Source of the DNA: an uncultured Chloroflexales bacterium
Lineage (GTDB): Bacteria > Chloroflexota > Chloroflexia > Chloroflexales > Chloroflexaceae
Direction of reading: 5' to 3'
NCBI GenBank assembly: GCA_937918935.1
Contig: CAKZSI010000007.1
Span: forward strand, 50,674-114,673
Length of the DNA: 64,000 nucleotides
The position numbers and the translations under genes are program-made. Of the stretch, positions 1 to 7,217 are shown one piece after another. The notes beneath the pieces were generated by a model that worked only from the letters and a program-made list of their open reading frames with translations, ran no database searches and had not been told where the DNA came from. The stretch's first letter is position 1, and each line of letters opens with the position of its first letter.

Positions 1-1
1 G

Positions 2-271
2 CGTGTGGTCGGGCTGATCCTGCTTATCGCGCTGCTGACCATCCCGGCGGCGATTGCCGGCCAGTTCGTGCGCGATATGCGTGCCATGATGCTCCTGGGC
101 AGCGGGTTGAGCATACTCTTCACCACCCTCGGCCTCTGGCTCTCCTATACGCTGAACCTGACCTCGGGAGCGACGATCATTCTGGTCAGCGCGGCGGCGT
201 TTCTTGCCAGTCTGGGCCTGCGCGCTCTCGGGAGCCGCGCCGCAGGCGCCACAGGTGAGTATGGGGCGTAA
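2..271 (+). CDS. C-terminal end of an ABC-3 family metal permease (partial)
   Basis: Only the last ~89 codons are in the window; the reading frame is open to the left edge. The hydrophobic segments and the late motif SGATIILVSAAAF are typical of the last two membrane helices of ZnuB/MntB-type (ABC-3) permeases, which move Zn2+ or Mn2+ through the inner membrane together with an ATPase and a solute-binding lipoprotein. The partner genes would lie left of the window. A second complete znuABC set is at 53.4-56.7 kb, so this would be a paralogous metal importer. The metal cannot be told from this fragment. Confidence 0.75.
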   Translation, partial: RVVGLILLIALLTIPAAIAGQFVRDMRAMMLLGSGLSILFTTLGLWLSYTLNLTSGATIILVSAAAFLASLGLRALGSRAAGATGEYGA

Positions 272-345
272 TCTCATTGCGGATTGTAGATTCTGGATTA
301 CTGATTGCGGATAGGGAGACCGAGCGGAGCATCATAGGCTCATCG

Positions 346-885
346 TCAGGTGTAGAGATTCCGATTACGCTCGACGATTTCGATCTCACGCCCATCGGGA
401 TCGCGGAAGCTCATCGTGCGCCCGGAGGCAACGTCGGTGATCATCTGGCTCGGTAAGACCCCCCGGTCAGCGATGCGAACCAGCACATCTTCGAGCGGTT
501 CGTGGCTGTGCAGGGTGAGGCTGATCAGAGGAGCAGCAGGCAGTGGTTGCGTCGGTTCGAGTGCGTGAATAACCAGCCAGGAGGCGCCAAGGCGAAGTTC
601 GGCCCGGGCATAGTCCTCGTCACAGGCGGTAAGCTGAAAGCCCAGCGCCTCGTAGAAGCGGAGCGCGCGGTCAACGTCGCGCGTGTAGACGATCGGCATC
701 AAGAATAGAGGGGGAACGTCACCAGGGACGCCCCCACCCGCCATGCCGCCAGCGAGGAAGCCACGCAGCGCCCGCTCAACCAGGGCCGAGAGCGAGACGT
801 TCTGGTCAACGGCGATGTGCTTCAGCTCCCGAATAAGGTCGGGCGGCAGATAGACGTTGAACTGCTGTTTCTTTTCATCAGCCAT
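346..885 (-). CDS. Ribbon-helix-helix / VOC (glyoxalase-fold) fusion protein
   Basis: 179 aa. Residues ~8-45 match a CopG/Arc-type ribbon-helix-helix DNA-binding domain: a short strand (FNVYLPPDL), then two helices ending [14 protein letters not shown]. After a Gly-rich linker, residues ~60-175 form a VOC fold with the usual [21 protein letters not shown] start and [13 protein letters not shown] end. VOC domains often bind small ligands or metals, so the fusion looks like a one-component sensor-repressor. The ATG at 885 lies inside an array of four 8-bp repeats, suggesting autoregulation. No Shine-Dalgarno sequence precedes it and the predicted transcription start coincides with the ATG, so the mRNA may be leaderless. 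The ligand is unknown. Confidence 0.8.
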   Translation of the reverse strand: MADEKKQQFNVYLPPDLIRELKHIAVDQNVSLSALVERALRGFLAGGMAGGGVPGDVPPLFLMPIVYTRDVDRALRFYEALGFQLTACDEDYARAELRLGASWLVIHALEPTQPLPAAPLISLTLHSHEPLEDVLVRIADRGVLPSQMITDVASGRTMSFRDPDGREIEIVERNRNLYT

Positions 886-921
886 ACTAGAATACTAACA
901 TGCTAGCATACTAGTAGTCAA
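884..921 (-). promoter_or_regulatory. Promoter with four tandem 8-bp operator repeats for the RHH-VOC gene
   Basis: Four consecutive 8-bp units lie at 884-891 (ATACTAGA), 892-899 (ATACTAAC), 900-907 (ATGCTAGC) and 908-915 (ATACTAGT), each with a CTAG/CTAA core. On the minus strand a -35 TTGACT (921-916) and a -10 TAGTAT (897-892) are separated by 18 bp, and the repeats fill the spacer and the -10. Ribbon-helix-helix repressors such as MetJ bind tandem 8-bp boxes in this way. The predicted start of transcription is at or next to the ATG at 885. Confidence 0.7.
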
Positions 922-1052
922 GGTCCTGACACGACCCATCCACGGGACTGATGGCAGGCGTTGCCGACCCCTGAGCGTGAGGTTCCCGTGCTCACGGGAG
1001 GGCGCTGGTGGGGAACGCAATGCAGGGCCTGCGCCGCGAAAGGTCCCCGCGC

Positions 1053-2690
1053 TTACGGAACAACCCGCGCTTCGGCGGCGAAGGGGTCGCTGAAGCGCGG
1101 GTCAGTAATGAAGGTCGTATCAGTCAGGGCCTCGAGGAAGGCGATCAGGTCGGCTCGTTCCTGATCGGTGAGCGTGAAGCCGCTTACCAGACCGCTCTTC
1201 AGCGGGCTGCGCCGGCCATCCCCGGCGTAGGGGCCATCGGCGATGTAGCGCCCGCCAGCCTCGTAGAAGCGCACGACCTCCTCGAGCGTCGCCATGCTGC
1301 CATCGTGCATGTAGGGCGCGGTCAGAGCCACGTTGCGCAGGCTGGGCGCGCGGAAGCGGCCCATGTCCTCGGGGCGATTGCTGACGGCTTCTACGCCGGT
1401 GTTATTCGGCGGGTAGGCCCCGCGCCCGTCGAGGTTGTACAGCCCGGTGTTGTGGAACGGCGCCTCGACAAAGACCGTGTTGCGCTGGCGGATGGAGCCG
1501 GTGAAGTTGAAGCCCCCATGGCAGTGGTGGCACTCCAGCTCCTCGGAGAGGAACAGATCCATGCCCCGGAGCGCCGCCCCTGAAAGCGCATCGAGATTGC
1601 CAGCGAGGTAGCGGTCGTAGGGCGAGTCAGCCGAGATCAAGGAGCGGCTGAAGGAGGCCAGGGCCTTGACGATGTTGCCCCAGGTGTACGGATCGGCCTC
1701 GCCCGGAAAGGCTGCGGCGAAGAGGGTCTGGTAGCGGGGATCGGCCCGGAAGCGAGCCAGGACCTCGGCCTCGTGCCCGGTTATTCCCAGTTCGACGGGG
1801 AACTCACTGAACATCGGAATAAGGATCTGGCGCTCCAGATCTGTCAACACCGGGTTGGCCCAGGTAAGCGTGCTGTAGTAGGCCACGTTGGCCAGGCCCT
1901 GGCTGTTGCGCGGCAACGGCTCGCCGGTTGAGCCGTGGGGCGTGGTCTTCCCGTCGCTGAAGGCCAGGGCCTGCTGGTGGCAACTCGCGCAGGCCATTGT
2001 GCCGTTGGCCGAGAGGCGCCTGTCGTAAAACAGGAAGCGTCCCAGTTCAACTTTTTCGGCTGTCATCGGGTTGTCGGGCGGCACATAGGGCAGCGGGAAG
2101 CCGGCGGGCAGGTTCCAGGCGTAGGTCTCCTCCGCCGCCGCGGGTGCTGCCGCGTATCCCGACGACGTCAGATCGCTATGGACGTGATTGTGCCCGTCGT
2201 GGCTGTGACCGGGCGCCTCGGCCAGGTGGGGGAGCGCCGGAGCAGCGGCGAGGGCGCCGCCCCAGACGAGTGCTCCGCTGCCCAGGCAGAGGGCGGCGCT
2301 GCGTGCCAGCAGGGCTGCCGGGTTGCCGCGTCGGCGCCCGAAGGCCCCCGCGTGGTCCAGCCGCAACAGGGTCAGAAAAGCGCCGGTCTCGGCCAGCTTG
2401 GTCGTGGCGGCGGCCCAGTCTACCGGATGCGGCCCGTGGGCGAACGGCGTCGCCAGATGGCTCAGCAACCAGAGGGCCACCACCCCGCCTGAGAGCAGCA
2501 ACCCCGGCAGGCGCAGCGCCGGCCCGAAGCGACGCCACCACAGCCCCACGTAGCCAAGCTGTGCAATTCCAATCGCCCCGAAGAGCAGGCCATGAGCCGG
2601 CGAATGCGCGTAGTGCTCCGGGGCGATCAGCAGGTGGATCACCCCGGCCAACGCCAGGCAGATCCCGACGATCTGGTGGAAACTGAACAT
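1053..2690 (-). CDS. mbnH: MbnH/MauG-like di-haem cytochrome c peroxidase with N-terminal membrane domain
   Basis: 545 aa from the ATG at 2690, which has a GGGAG ribosome site; the frame stays open upstream only through low-complexity repeats. Residues 1-150 hold about four hydrophobic segments, then a His-rich stretch ([11 protein letters not shown]). Residues ~195-545 are a bacterial di-haem peroxidase with haem motifs CASCH (234-238) and CHHCH (387-391). Its upstream partner is an MbnP-type lipoprotein. In the known pair (the 'metallo-mystery pair'), the MbnH enzyme oxidises a tryptophan of MbnP to kynurenine to make a copper site. The membrane domain fused in front is unusual and may be a quinol or electron entry point. 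An ordinary cytochrome c peroxidase is less likely given the partner. Confidence 0.8.
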   Translation of the reverse strand: MFSFHQIVGICLALAGVIHLLIAPEHYAHSPAHGLLFGAIGIAQLGYVGLWWRRFGPALRLPGLLLSGGVVALWLLSHLATPFAHGPHPVDWAAATTKLAETGAFLTLLRLDHAGAFGRRRGNPAALLARSAALCLGSGALVWGGALAAAPALPHLAEAPGHSHDGHNHVHSDLTSSGYAAAPAAAEETYAWNLPAGFPLPYVPPDNPMTAEKVELGRFLFYDRRLSANGTMACASCHQQALAFSDGKTTPHGSTGEPLPRNSQGLANVAYYSTLTWANPVLTDLERQILIPMFSEFPVELGITGHEAEVLARFRADPRYQTLFAAAFPGEADPYTWGNIVKALASFSRSLISADSPYDRYLAGNLDALSGAALRGMDLFLSEELECHHCHGGFNFTGSIRQRNTVFVEAPFHNTGLYNLDGRGAYPPNNTGVEAVSNRPEDMGRFRAPSLRNVALTAPYMHDGSMATLEEVVRFYEAGGRYIADGPYAGDGRRSPLKSGLVSGFTLTDQERADLIAFLEALTDTTFITDPRFSDPFAAEARVVP

Positions 2691-3239
2691 TGGGGCGCTC
2701 CCTTCATACGCGCAACCCACACCATCTACATTGGCAGGGGCGTGGGGCCACCCGCTGGCCCCGCCCGCCGCATGCCCGGGGGGCCACCCGCTGGCCCCGC
2801 CCGCCGCATGCCCAGGCAACCTGATGGCCCCGCTCTCGCCGCGCCGGCAGGGGCGGGGAAAAACCCACCCCCCTTTGCTCACCGGCAGGGGCGTGGGGCA
2901 ACCTGGTGGCCCCGCTCGCCGCATGCCCGGGGGGCAACCCGCTGGCCCCGCTCTCGTCCCGTCGGCAGGGGCAGAGCAACCCGGTTTCCTCGCTTCTCTC
3001 CCCATCGGCAGGAGCGGGAAACCCGCTGGCCCCGCTTCTCGCCGCGCCGGCAGGGGCGGGAAACCCGCTGGCCCCGCTTCTCGCTCCGCCGGCAGGGGCG
3101 GGGAAAAACCCACCCCCCTTTTCTCACCGGCAGGGGCGTGGGGAAACCCGGTTTCCCCACGCTTTTCCAACCGGCGGATGTAAGAGGGTATCTCGAACAG
3201 CCTGACCCTTCCAGACCCTCCCGGAGGGATGCCAGAACC
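2691..3239. repeat. Mosaic array of GC-rich palindromic repeats between mbnH and mbnP
   Basis: 549 bp with no convincing gene. It is built from many near-identical short pieces, such as CCGCTGGCCCCGC and GCCGGCAGGGGCGGGAAA. A longer unit occurs twice (about 2847-2905 and 3092-3150). A perfect stem GGGGAAACC-C-GGTTTCCCC lies at 3140-3158. The same palindrome recurs as single intergenic copies elsewhere in the window. Open frames crossing the array, including an in-frame 160-codon extension of mbnH, are low-complexity artefacts. Confidence 0.75.
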
Positions 3240-4187
3240 CTACGGGTTTTGCAGCCGGAAGAGCTGCTGAGTCCCGGTCGTGGCGCCCGTGGCCAGATCC
3301 AGGCCAAAGCCGAGGAAGAGAGCCGGGCAGTCCGGGTCCTTTGGACCGGACATGCAGCCAGGCGGCTCGGGCGTGTTCTGGTCGAGCGGCACATCGCGCA
3401 GCAGACTGGCGAGGTCAGCGACGATGACGCTCTTGCCCGGGTCAAAGCCGTCGAGACGGACCGAGACCAGGTTGGGGTTGCTGCAGGGAGCCGAGGGCGG
3501 CTCGGCGCGGTCGTTCGATTTGCAGCCAGTGCTGCCGAGGTGGATGAACCAGGCGCTCGGTCTGGCGGCGCCCTGGTCATGCATCTCGCCCTGGCTGCCG
3601 GCCGGGGCGGTGGCGCTCATTTCCATCGTCGGGGCCATGGCGGCGCCGGGCGTATCGGTCAGCATATCCACGCGCATGAATTTGTAGCCCCCCTGCCAGT
3701 TCCACCAGAGGGCCTGGATGTTCAGGGGCGAGGGGGCGACGGCCACATCAACATGATTCAGCTCGAAGGGTACGCCCATATCAAAGGCGATCCCGGTGTA
3801 GCGGCCGGGAGGTACGGCGCCTTTGACCACGTCGTTCAGAGCCGTATTGCCACCCTCGCTGCAACCGGCGCTGCCGTCCTCGAAGTCGAGGAGGGCGACA
3901 TTCTGGTACTGCCAGATGCCATCCTGGGCGAGTTGGAGAGGAACCTCCTGAGCCTGGGCGTTGATCAGACGGATGTTCGAGACGTAGAAGCGCAGGTCGG
4001 TGAACGAGATCTCGGTGCCGGCCTTGCCGATGCCGGGGTAGTTCTTGCCGCACACGGCGTCCTGGTCGCCGACTTTCATGGCGAAGCGGAGGGTGACGTT
4101 ACCGTCGGTGTTATTGGCCGGCCCACAGGCGGCGAGGGCCGTCAGGAACAGAGCGCCGAGAAGGAGGATGCGCAGATGACGTAGCAT
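3240..4187 (-). CDS. mbnP: MbnP-family copper-binding lipoprotein
   Basis: 315 aa from the ATG at 4187 (AAGGA upstream). Residues 1-21 are a lipoprotein signal (LTALAAC, Cys21). The mature part carries Cys46, 109, 222, 235, 278 and 287; the family is known for a conserved four-Cys pattern. It also has the family hallmark WWNWQGGYKFMRVD (161-174) and FIHLGSTGC (214-222). In characterised MbnP a Trp is converted to kynurenine by the partner MbnH and helps bind copper; W161, W162 and W164 are the visible candidates here. The gene lies upstream of mbnH on the same strand, and a small CxxHC membrane protein gene lies upstream of it. Copper binding is inferred from the family. Confidence 0.85.
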   Translation of the reverse strand: MLRHLRILLLGALFLTALAACGPANNTDGNVTLRFAMKVGDQDAVCGKNYPGIGKAGTEISFTDLRFYVSNIRLINAQAQEVPLQLAQDGIWQYQNVALLDFEDGSAGCSEGGNTALNDVVKGAVPPGRYTGIAFDMGVPFELNHVDVAVAPSPLNIQALWWNWQGGYKFMRVDMLTDTPGAAMAPTMEMSATAPAGSQGEMHDQGAARPSAWFIHLGSTGCKSNDRAEPPSAPCSNPNLVSVRLDGFDPGKSVIVADLASLLRDVPLDQNTPEPPGCMSGPKDPDCPALFLGFGLDLATGATTGTQQLFRLQNP

Positions 4188-4312
4188 AGAATGCTGTCCT
4201 TTCGCATTGCATGATGCACTGATGTACATACAAGCCCTGGATGGGGAGGATCTGGAAGGGGTGAACCCTTCCAGGCAAACCCCTTTTTCGTAATCCTCAT
4301 CTGTAGTGCAAT

Positions 4313-4714
4313 CTATGCACGCGAAAGGCGCGGGGGCGGCGTCGGCGGTGAGACAGGCCGTGGTCTAAGGCAATGGGCCGGTGGGATCAAAAGGGCGCCA
4401 ATCAGCAGGATGGCAGCTATGAACAGTGGGATGGCGAGGGAAACGAATTCGTAGAGGGCGCGTGGTGCAATCGTAGCGAAGGGAATGGAAGAGGCGTCAG
4501 CATCAGTTAGCGGCACAGAGACGGTCGCTGCGCGATTTCCACTGTGCTCGCCGCACACGAAGAAGGCAACCGCAGGTCGCTCGGCTACCACCTGCTGGAC
4601 GAGACAGTGGATCACGCAGCTAAGCGGGCTGAGCAGCCCCAGCTCCAGGGCGATCAGCAGCGCAACCAGGCGTAGCGTGCAGGTCGCGATTAAGTGTTGC
4701 GGGAACACCTTCAT
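4313..4714 (-). CDS. Small two-TM membrane protein with CVIHC motif (family copy 1)
   Basis: 133 aa, no recognised family. Residues ~12-32 are a membrane helix leading into LLSPLSCVIHC; a loop holds FFVCGEHSG and IAPRALYE; a second helix covers ~90-112; the tail is Pro-rich (PPTPPPR). Two homologues in this window (51517-51894 and 52189-52575) share LxPLxCxxHC, an F-x-C motif, the APRALYE-like motif and the PPP tail. The Cys/His pairs could bind a metal or haem on the outer face. It is the first gene of a co-oriented series followed by mbnP and mbnH. Confidence 0.65.
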   Translation of the reverse strand: MKVFPQHLIATCTLRLVALLIALELGLLSPLSCVIHCLVQQVVAERPAVAFFVCGEHSGNRAATVSVPLTDADASSIPFATIAPRALYEFVSLAIPLFIAAILLIGALLIPPAHCLRPRPVSPPTPPPRLSRA

Positions 4715-4885
4715 CCTTGCAGCCTGGCCGTATAATTCCGGTAAACGCCCTCGACGAGTTCTATGTGCATTCCTTCACGAGGATAACTCTACCACAACCC
4801 GGGGCAATGTTCAAGTTGTGAGGTCTATACTTGCACGCGCCGTCGCCCGACGGCCCGGCGGCGCCGCTCATCCTGAACGCGCGTG

Positions 4886-4914
4886 TTGCAGGTCGCGTGA
4901 ACCTGTGCTATACT
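4886..4914 (+). promoter_or_regulatory. Promoter of the cobalamin riboswitch transcript
   Basis: A weak -35 TTGCAG (4886-4891), a 17-bp spacer and a good extended -10, TGC-TATACT (4906-4914), lie about 36 bp before the riboswitch. Confidence 0.5.
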
Positions 4915-4949
4915 CCTGTTAATTCCGCACCTACGCAACCTGATACCCG

Positions 4950-5073
4950 TCGCGGTGACCCGTTGGCCCGGATGCCAGGGCATAAAGGTGGAAGCTGGTG
5001 CAAGTCCAGCGCTGTGCCGCAACTGTAACCGGTCGTTCAGTTGAACGACCGGAAGCCAGGATGCCTGCCGCGA
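4950..5073 (+). ncRNA. Cobalamin riboswitch
   Basis: It has the conserved core of the B12 riboswitch: GGTGGAAGCTGGTG, then AAGTCCAGC, GCCGCAACTGTAA and, further on, GAAGCCAGGATGCCTGCC. TCGCGG (4950-4955) can pair with CCGCGA (5068-5073) to close the structure. A perfect 11-bp hairpin at 5029-5052 forms one variable arm. Binding of adenosyl- or another cobalamin normally lowers expression of the RNA that follows. Next come a short ORF with a strong ribosome site and an intrinsic terminator; beyond these is the corrinoid uptake locus. Confidence 0.93.
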
Positions 5074-5113
5074 TGTTGTTGTTCCACCCTTCTCGAGCCA
5101 GGGAGGACGAACA

Positions 5114-5179
5114 ATGGCCCGCGCCCCTGCACTATTCTCTATCCACGTGCCAGTTGTACCCGTCACCCCCGTTCTCTGA
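5114..5179 (+). CDS. 21-residue leader ORF behind the riboswitch
   Basis: An ATG with GGGAGGA seven bases upstream starts a 21-codon frame beginning MARAPALFSIHVP and ending at a TGA in the loop of the terminator at 5166-5197. The peptide is hydrophobic and Val/Pro-rich with one His. It lies between the riboswitch and the terminator, so its translation could be the regulated step, or a passing ribosome could disturb the terminator. No known family is recognised. Confidence 0.45.
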   Translation: MARAPALFSIHVPVVPVTPVL

Positions 5180-5197
5180 TGAGGCGGGGGCTTTTTG
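5166..5197 (+). terminator. Intrinsic terminator after the riboswitch
   Basis: Stem CCCCCG (5166-5171) pairs with CGGGGG (5185-5190), loop of 13, followed by CTTTTTG. It is the only clear terminator between the riboswitch and the first uptake gene, so it is either the expression platform or the end of a short autonomous transcript. Confidence 0.7.
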
Positions 5198-5365
5198 TTG
5201 GACCATAGCGCACCCCTCCGGCCAGCCACAGGAGGGATGAGGTGGGCAGAACCCACCCGGTCACTTCCTATGGGCCCGGAATAAATGATTATATCTATCA
5301 ATTATGATGTGAAGATCCTCTCAGGTGGCGTCTCCGGGGCGGCAAGGTCGCCTGAGATGGGAGGG

Positions 5366-5390
5366 TCTGGCAGGGCAAAGCCCTGCCAGA
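5366..5390. repeat. Perfect palindromic intergenic repeat
   Basis: 11-bp perfect stem TCTGGCAGGGC / GCCCTGCCAGA with an AAA loop. Similar hairpins of the type (G)GGAGGG...CCCTCCC occur in several other intergenic gaps of this window. The rest of the 5198-5468 gap shows no gene. Confidence 0.6.
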
Positions 5391-5468
5391 TACCCGCCTG
5401 CCAGCCCTTTCGGGTAACAGGACTTGCCGGATGCACCACTAACGGAAGCATCCATATTGAGGCTCGCA

Positions 5469-5687
5469 ATGCATCCCGACGATGACCTATGGCACGAACT
5501 GGCGGCAAGTATGGAACGCGCCACGCAGGCCGAGCGAGAGATCGAACTGCTCGGCTGGTTGCCCACTGCTGCCGCGCATACCGCGCTGAACCGCCTCACC
5601 TGGGAACGGTCGCGCCAGGCCGCCCTGCTGCGCCTGCTGCGAAACCCATCGCTGTGGTTCCGCGCCGGTGAGCGTGGCCCCTCATGA
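5469..5687 (+). CDS. Small helical protein upstream of a substrate-binding lipoprotein
   Basis: 72 aa from the ATG at 5469 (an alternative start at 5424 gives 87 aa). It is charged, predicted helical, and contains the stretches LWHELAASMERATQAERE and LRLLRNPSLWFRAG. No family is recognised and there is no signal peptide. It ends just upstream of the BtuF-like gene; another small helical ORF sits in the same place ahead of the second BtuF-like gene (16061-16264). This repeated layout is the main reason to believe it is coding. Confidence 0.45.
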   Translation: MHPDDDLWHELAASMERATQAEREIELLGWLPTAAAHTALNRLTWERSRQAALLRLLRNPSLWFRAGERGPS

Positions 5688-5764
5688 AGCGCCCGCGCTT
5701 CATTGCGACATACACAGGGACCGGTTCGCCTCCCACGTCTTGTTTGGTACGAAAGGGAAACTCC

Positions 5765-7060
5765 ATGTCGCGTTTCTGCCTCTCCTGGATGGCCGCCCTG
5801 CTCCTTGCCGTTGCCCTCGTCGCCTGTGGCGGCCCTCGCGCCACCCAGATGCCCACGACTGCTCCGGCAGCGCCCGCGACCGCGACTCCTCCGCCTGCGC
5901 CTACCGCCGCCCCTTCCACCCCCGCACCCACGGCGGCGGCGCTTGAGGCGCCCGTCGCCAACCTCACCGAGGGCTGTGTCACCGATTACGACCCGGATCT
6001 CGATTACTTCCCCGAAAAGGTCGCCCTCGAAGATGCCACCGGCTGGACCATCGAGTACTTCAACAATTACAAGCTCATAACCGTGCTCAACCCCTGGCGC
6101 GATGCCGATGTGCAGTTTCGCTACGTGCTGGTGCAGTGCGGTACCCCCGCTCCGCCCGATGTGGGCGATGCTCAGGTAATCGAGGCGCCGGTGAAGTCCA
6201 TTGTCACCATGTCCACCACCCAGTTGCCGCACTTGAAGGAACTCGATCTGCTCGACCGCCTGGTGGGTGTTGACACTTTCCAGTACATCAATACGCCAGA
6301 GGTGGTGGAGTTGATCGAGGCGGGCAAGCTGAAGGAGATCGGGAGCGGCGCCGAGTTGAACGTCGAGCAGGCCATTGACATCGAACCCGACCTGGTGATG
6401 ACCTACGGCGTGGGCAACCCGGAGTTCGACTCGCACCCGAAGCTGCTCGAAGCCGGCCTGAAGGTGGCGATGAACGCCGAGTACATGGAACCGACACCCC
6501 TGGGACGGGCCGAGTGGATCAAGTTCACGGCCGCCTTTTTCAATCGCGAAGTAATGGCCACCGAGGTGTACGCGGGCATCGCCGGGCGCTACGCCGAGAT
6601 GACCGCAAAAGCGCAGGCAGTGACCATGCAGCCCACGGTCTTCTCCGGCGCACCTTTCCGGGGCACGTGGTACATGCCCGGCGGCAACAGCTACGCCGCA
6701 AAGCTCCTTGCCGACGCGGGGGCGGCCTACCTCTGGGCCGACGATACCTCGACCGGCAGTATGCAGTTGAGTTTCGAGGAGGTGCTCGACCGCGCTAAAG
6801 ACGCCGACATCTGGGTCAACCCTGGTTCCTGGAAAACCCTGGCCGAGGGTCTGGCGCAGGATGAACGCTTTGCCCAGTTCCTCGCCTTCCAGAACGGCAA
6901 GGTCTACAACAACAACAGGCGCCTCAATGCCAATGGCGGCAATGACTACTGGGAAACCGGCGTGACCAACCCCGATCTCGTGCTGGCTGACCTGATCGCC
7001 ATCTTCCACCCTGAATTGCTGCCCGGCCACGAGTTCGTGTTCTACCAGCGCCTGGAGTAG
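5765..7060 (+). CDS. btuF: Periplasmic-binding lipoprotein of a BtuF/FhuD-type ABC importer (copy 1)
   Basis: 431 aa from the ATG at 5765 (AAGGGAA upstream). Lipoprotein signal MSRFCLSWMAALLLAVALVAC, then an Ala/Pro/Thr linker to ~residue 60. The remainder is the two-lobe fold of the Peripla_BP_2 family: TTQLPHLKELDLLDRLVGV, LKEIGSGAELNVEQAI and IEPDLVMTYG in lobe one. It should deliver a chelated metal cofactor to BtuCD-like permeases. A corrinoid substrate is inferred from the upstream riboswitch and the cbiZ/cobN neighbours; an iron-siderophore is the alternative. The gene at 16281-17588 is a close paralogue. Confidence 0.8.
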   Translation: MSRFCLSWMAALLLAVALVACGGPRATQMPTTAPAAPATATPPPAPTAAPSTPAPTAAALEAPVANLTEGCVTDYDPDLDYFPEKVALEDATGWTIEYFNNYKLITVLNPWRDADVQFRYVLVQCGTPAPPDVGDAQVIEAPVKSIVTMSTTQLPHLKELDLLDRLVGVDTFQYINTPEVVELIEAGKLKEIGSGAELNVEQAIDIEPDLVMTYGVGNPEFDSHPKLLEAGLKVAMNAEYMEPTPLGRAEWIKFTAAFFNREVMATEVYAGIAGRYAEMTAKAQAVTMQPTVFSGAPFRGTWYMPGGNSYAAKLLADAGAAYLWADDTSTGSMQLSFEEVLDRAKDADIWVNPGSWKTLAEGLAQDERFAQFLAFQNGKVYNNNRRLNANGGNDYWETGVTNPDLVLADLIAIFHPELLPGHEFVFYQRLE

Positions 7061-7146
7061 GTGTGCAGATGCTGAAGGGAGGATCGGGGAGGGCTTTGCC
7101 TTCCCAGGAAAATACCTTAACGATAACTTCTCCTTCGAGAGGAGGC

Positions 7147-7169
7147 TCGGAGGGGCCACACCCCTCCGA
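7147..7169. repeat. Intergenic hairpin repeat
   Basis: Perfect 9-bp stem TCGGAGGGG / CCCCTCCGA. It is followed by CGACGAGGTGTTGTTGTAG, which closely resembles the sequence after the hairpin at 60317-60353, so the two are copies of one dispersed element. Confidence 0.55.
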
Positions 7170-7217
7170 AAATCTCCGCCACGACGAGGTGTTGTTGTAG
7201 TATTGGAGAAACGAGCC

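Noticed and set aside
2691..3170. 160-codon in-frame N-terminal extension of the di-haem peroxidase
   Set aside because: It consists only of translated palindromic repeats (Ala/Pro/Gly/Arg-rich). A good ribosome site and a natural membrane-protein start are at 2690.
5286..5300. TGATTATATCTATCA as a fourth Zur-like box
   Set aside because: It keeps TGA and ATCTATCA but lacks the GATA-N3-TATC core, and lies before a corrinoid gene rather than a zinc gene.
4825..5301. 158-codon ORF on the minus strand across the riboswitch
   Set aside because: It runs antisense through the conserved B12 aptamer and the terminator; no domain is visible.
5285..5485. 66-codon plus-strand ORF beginning MIISINYDVK
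   Set aside because: It runs through a palindromic repeat, has no ribosome site and overlaps the better candidate at 5469.
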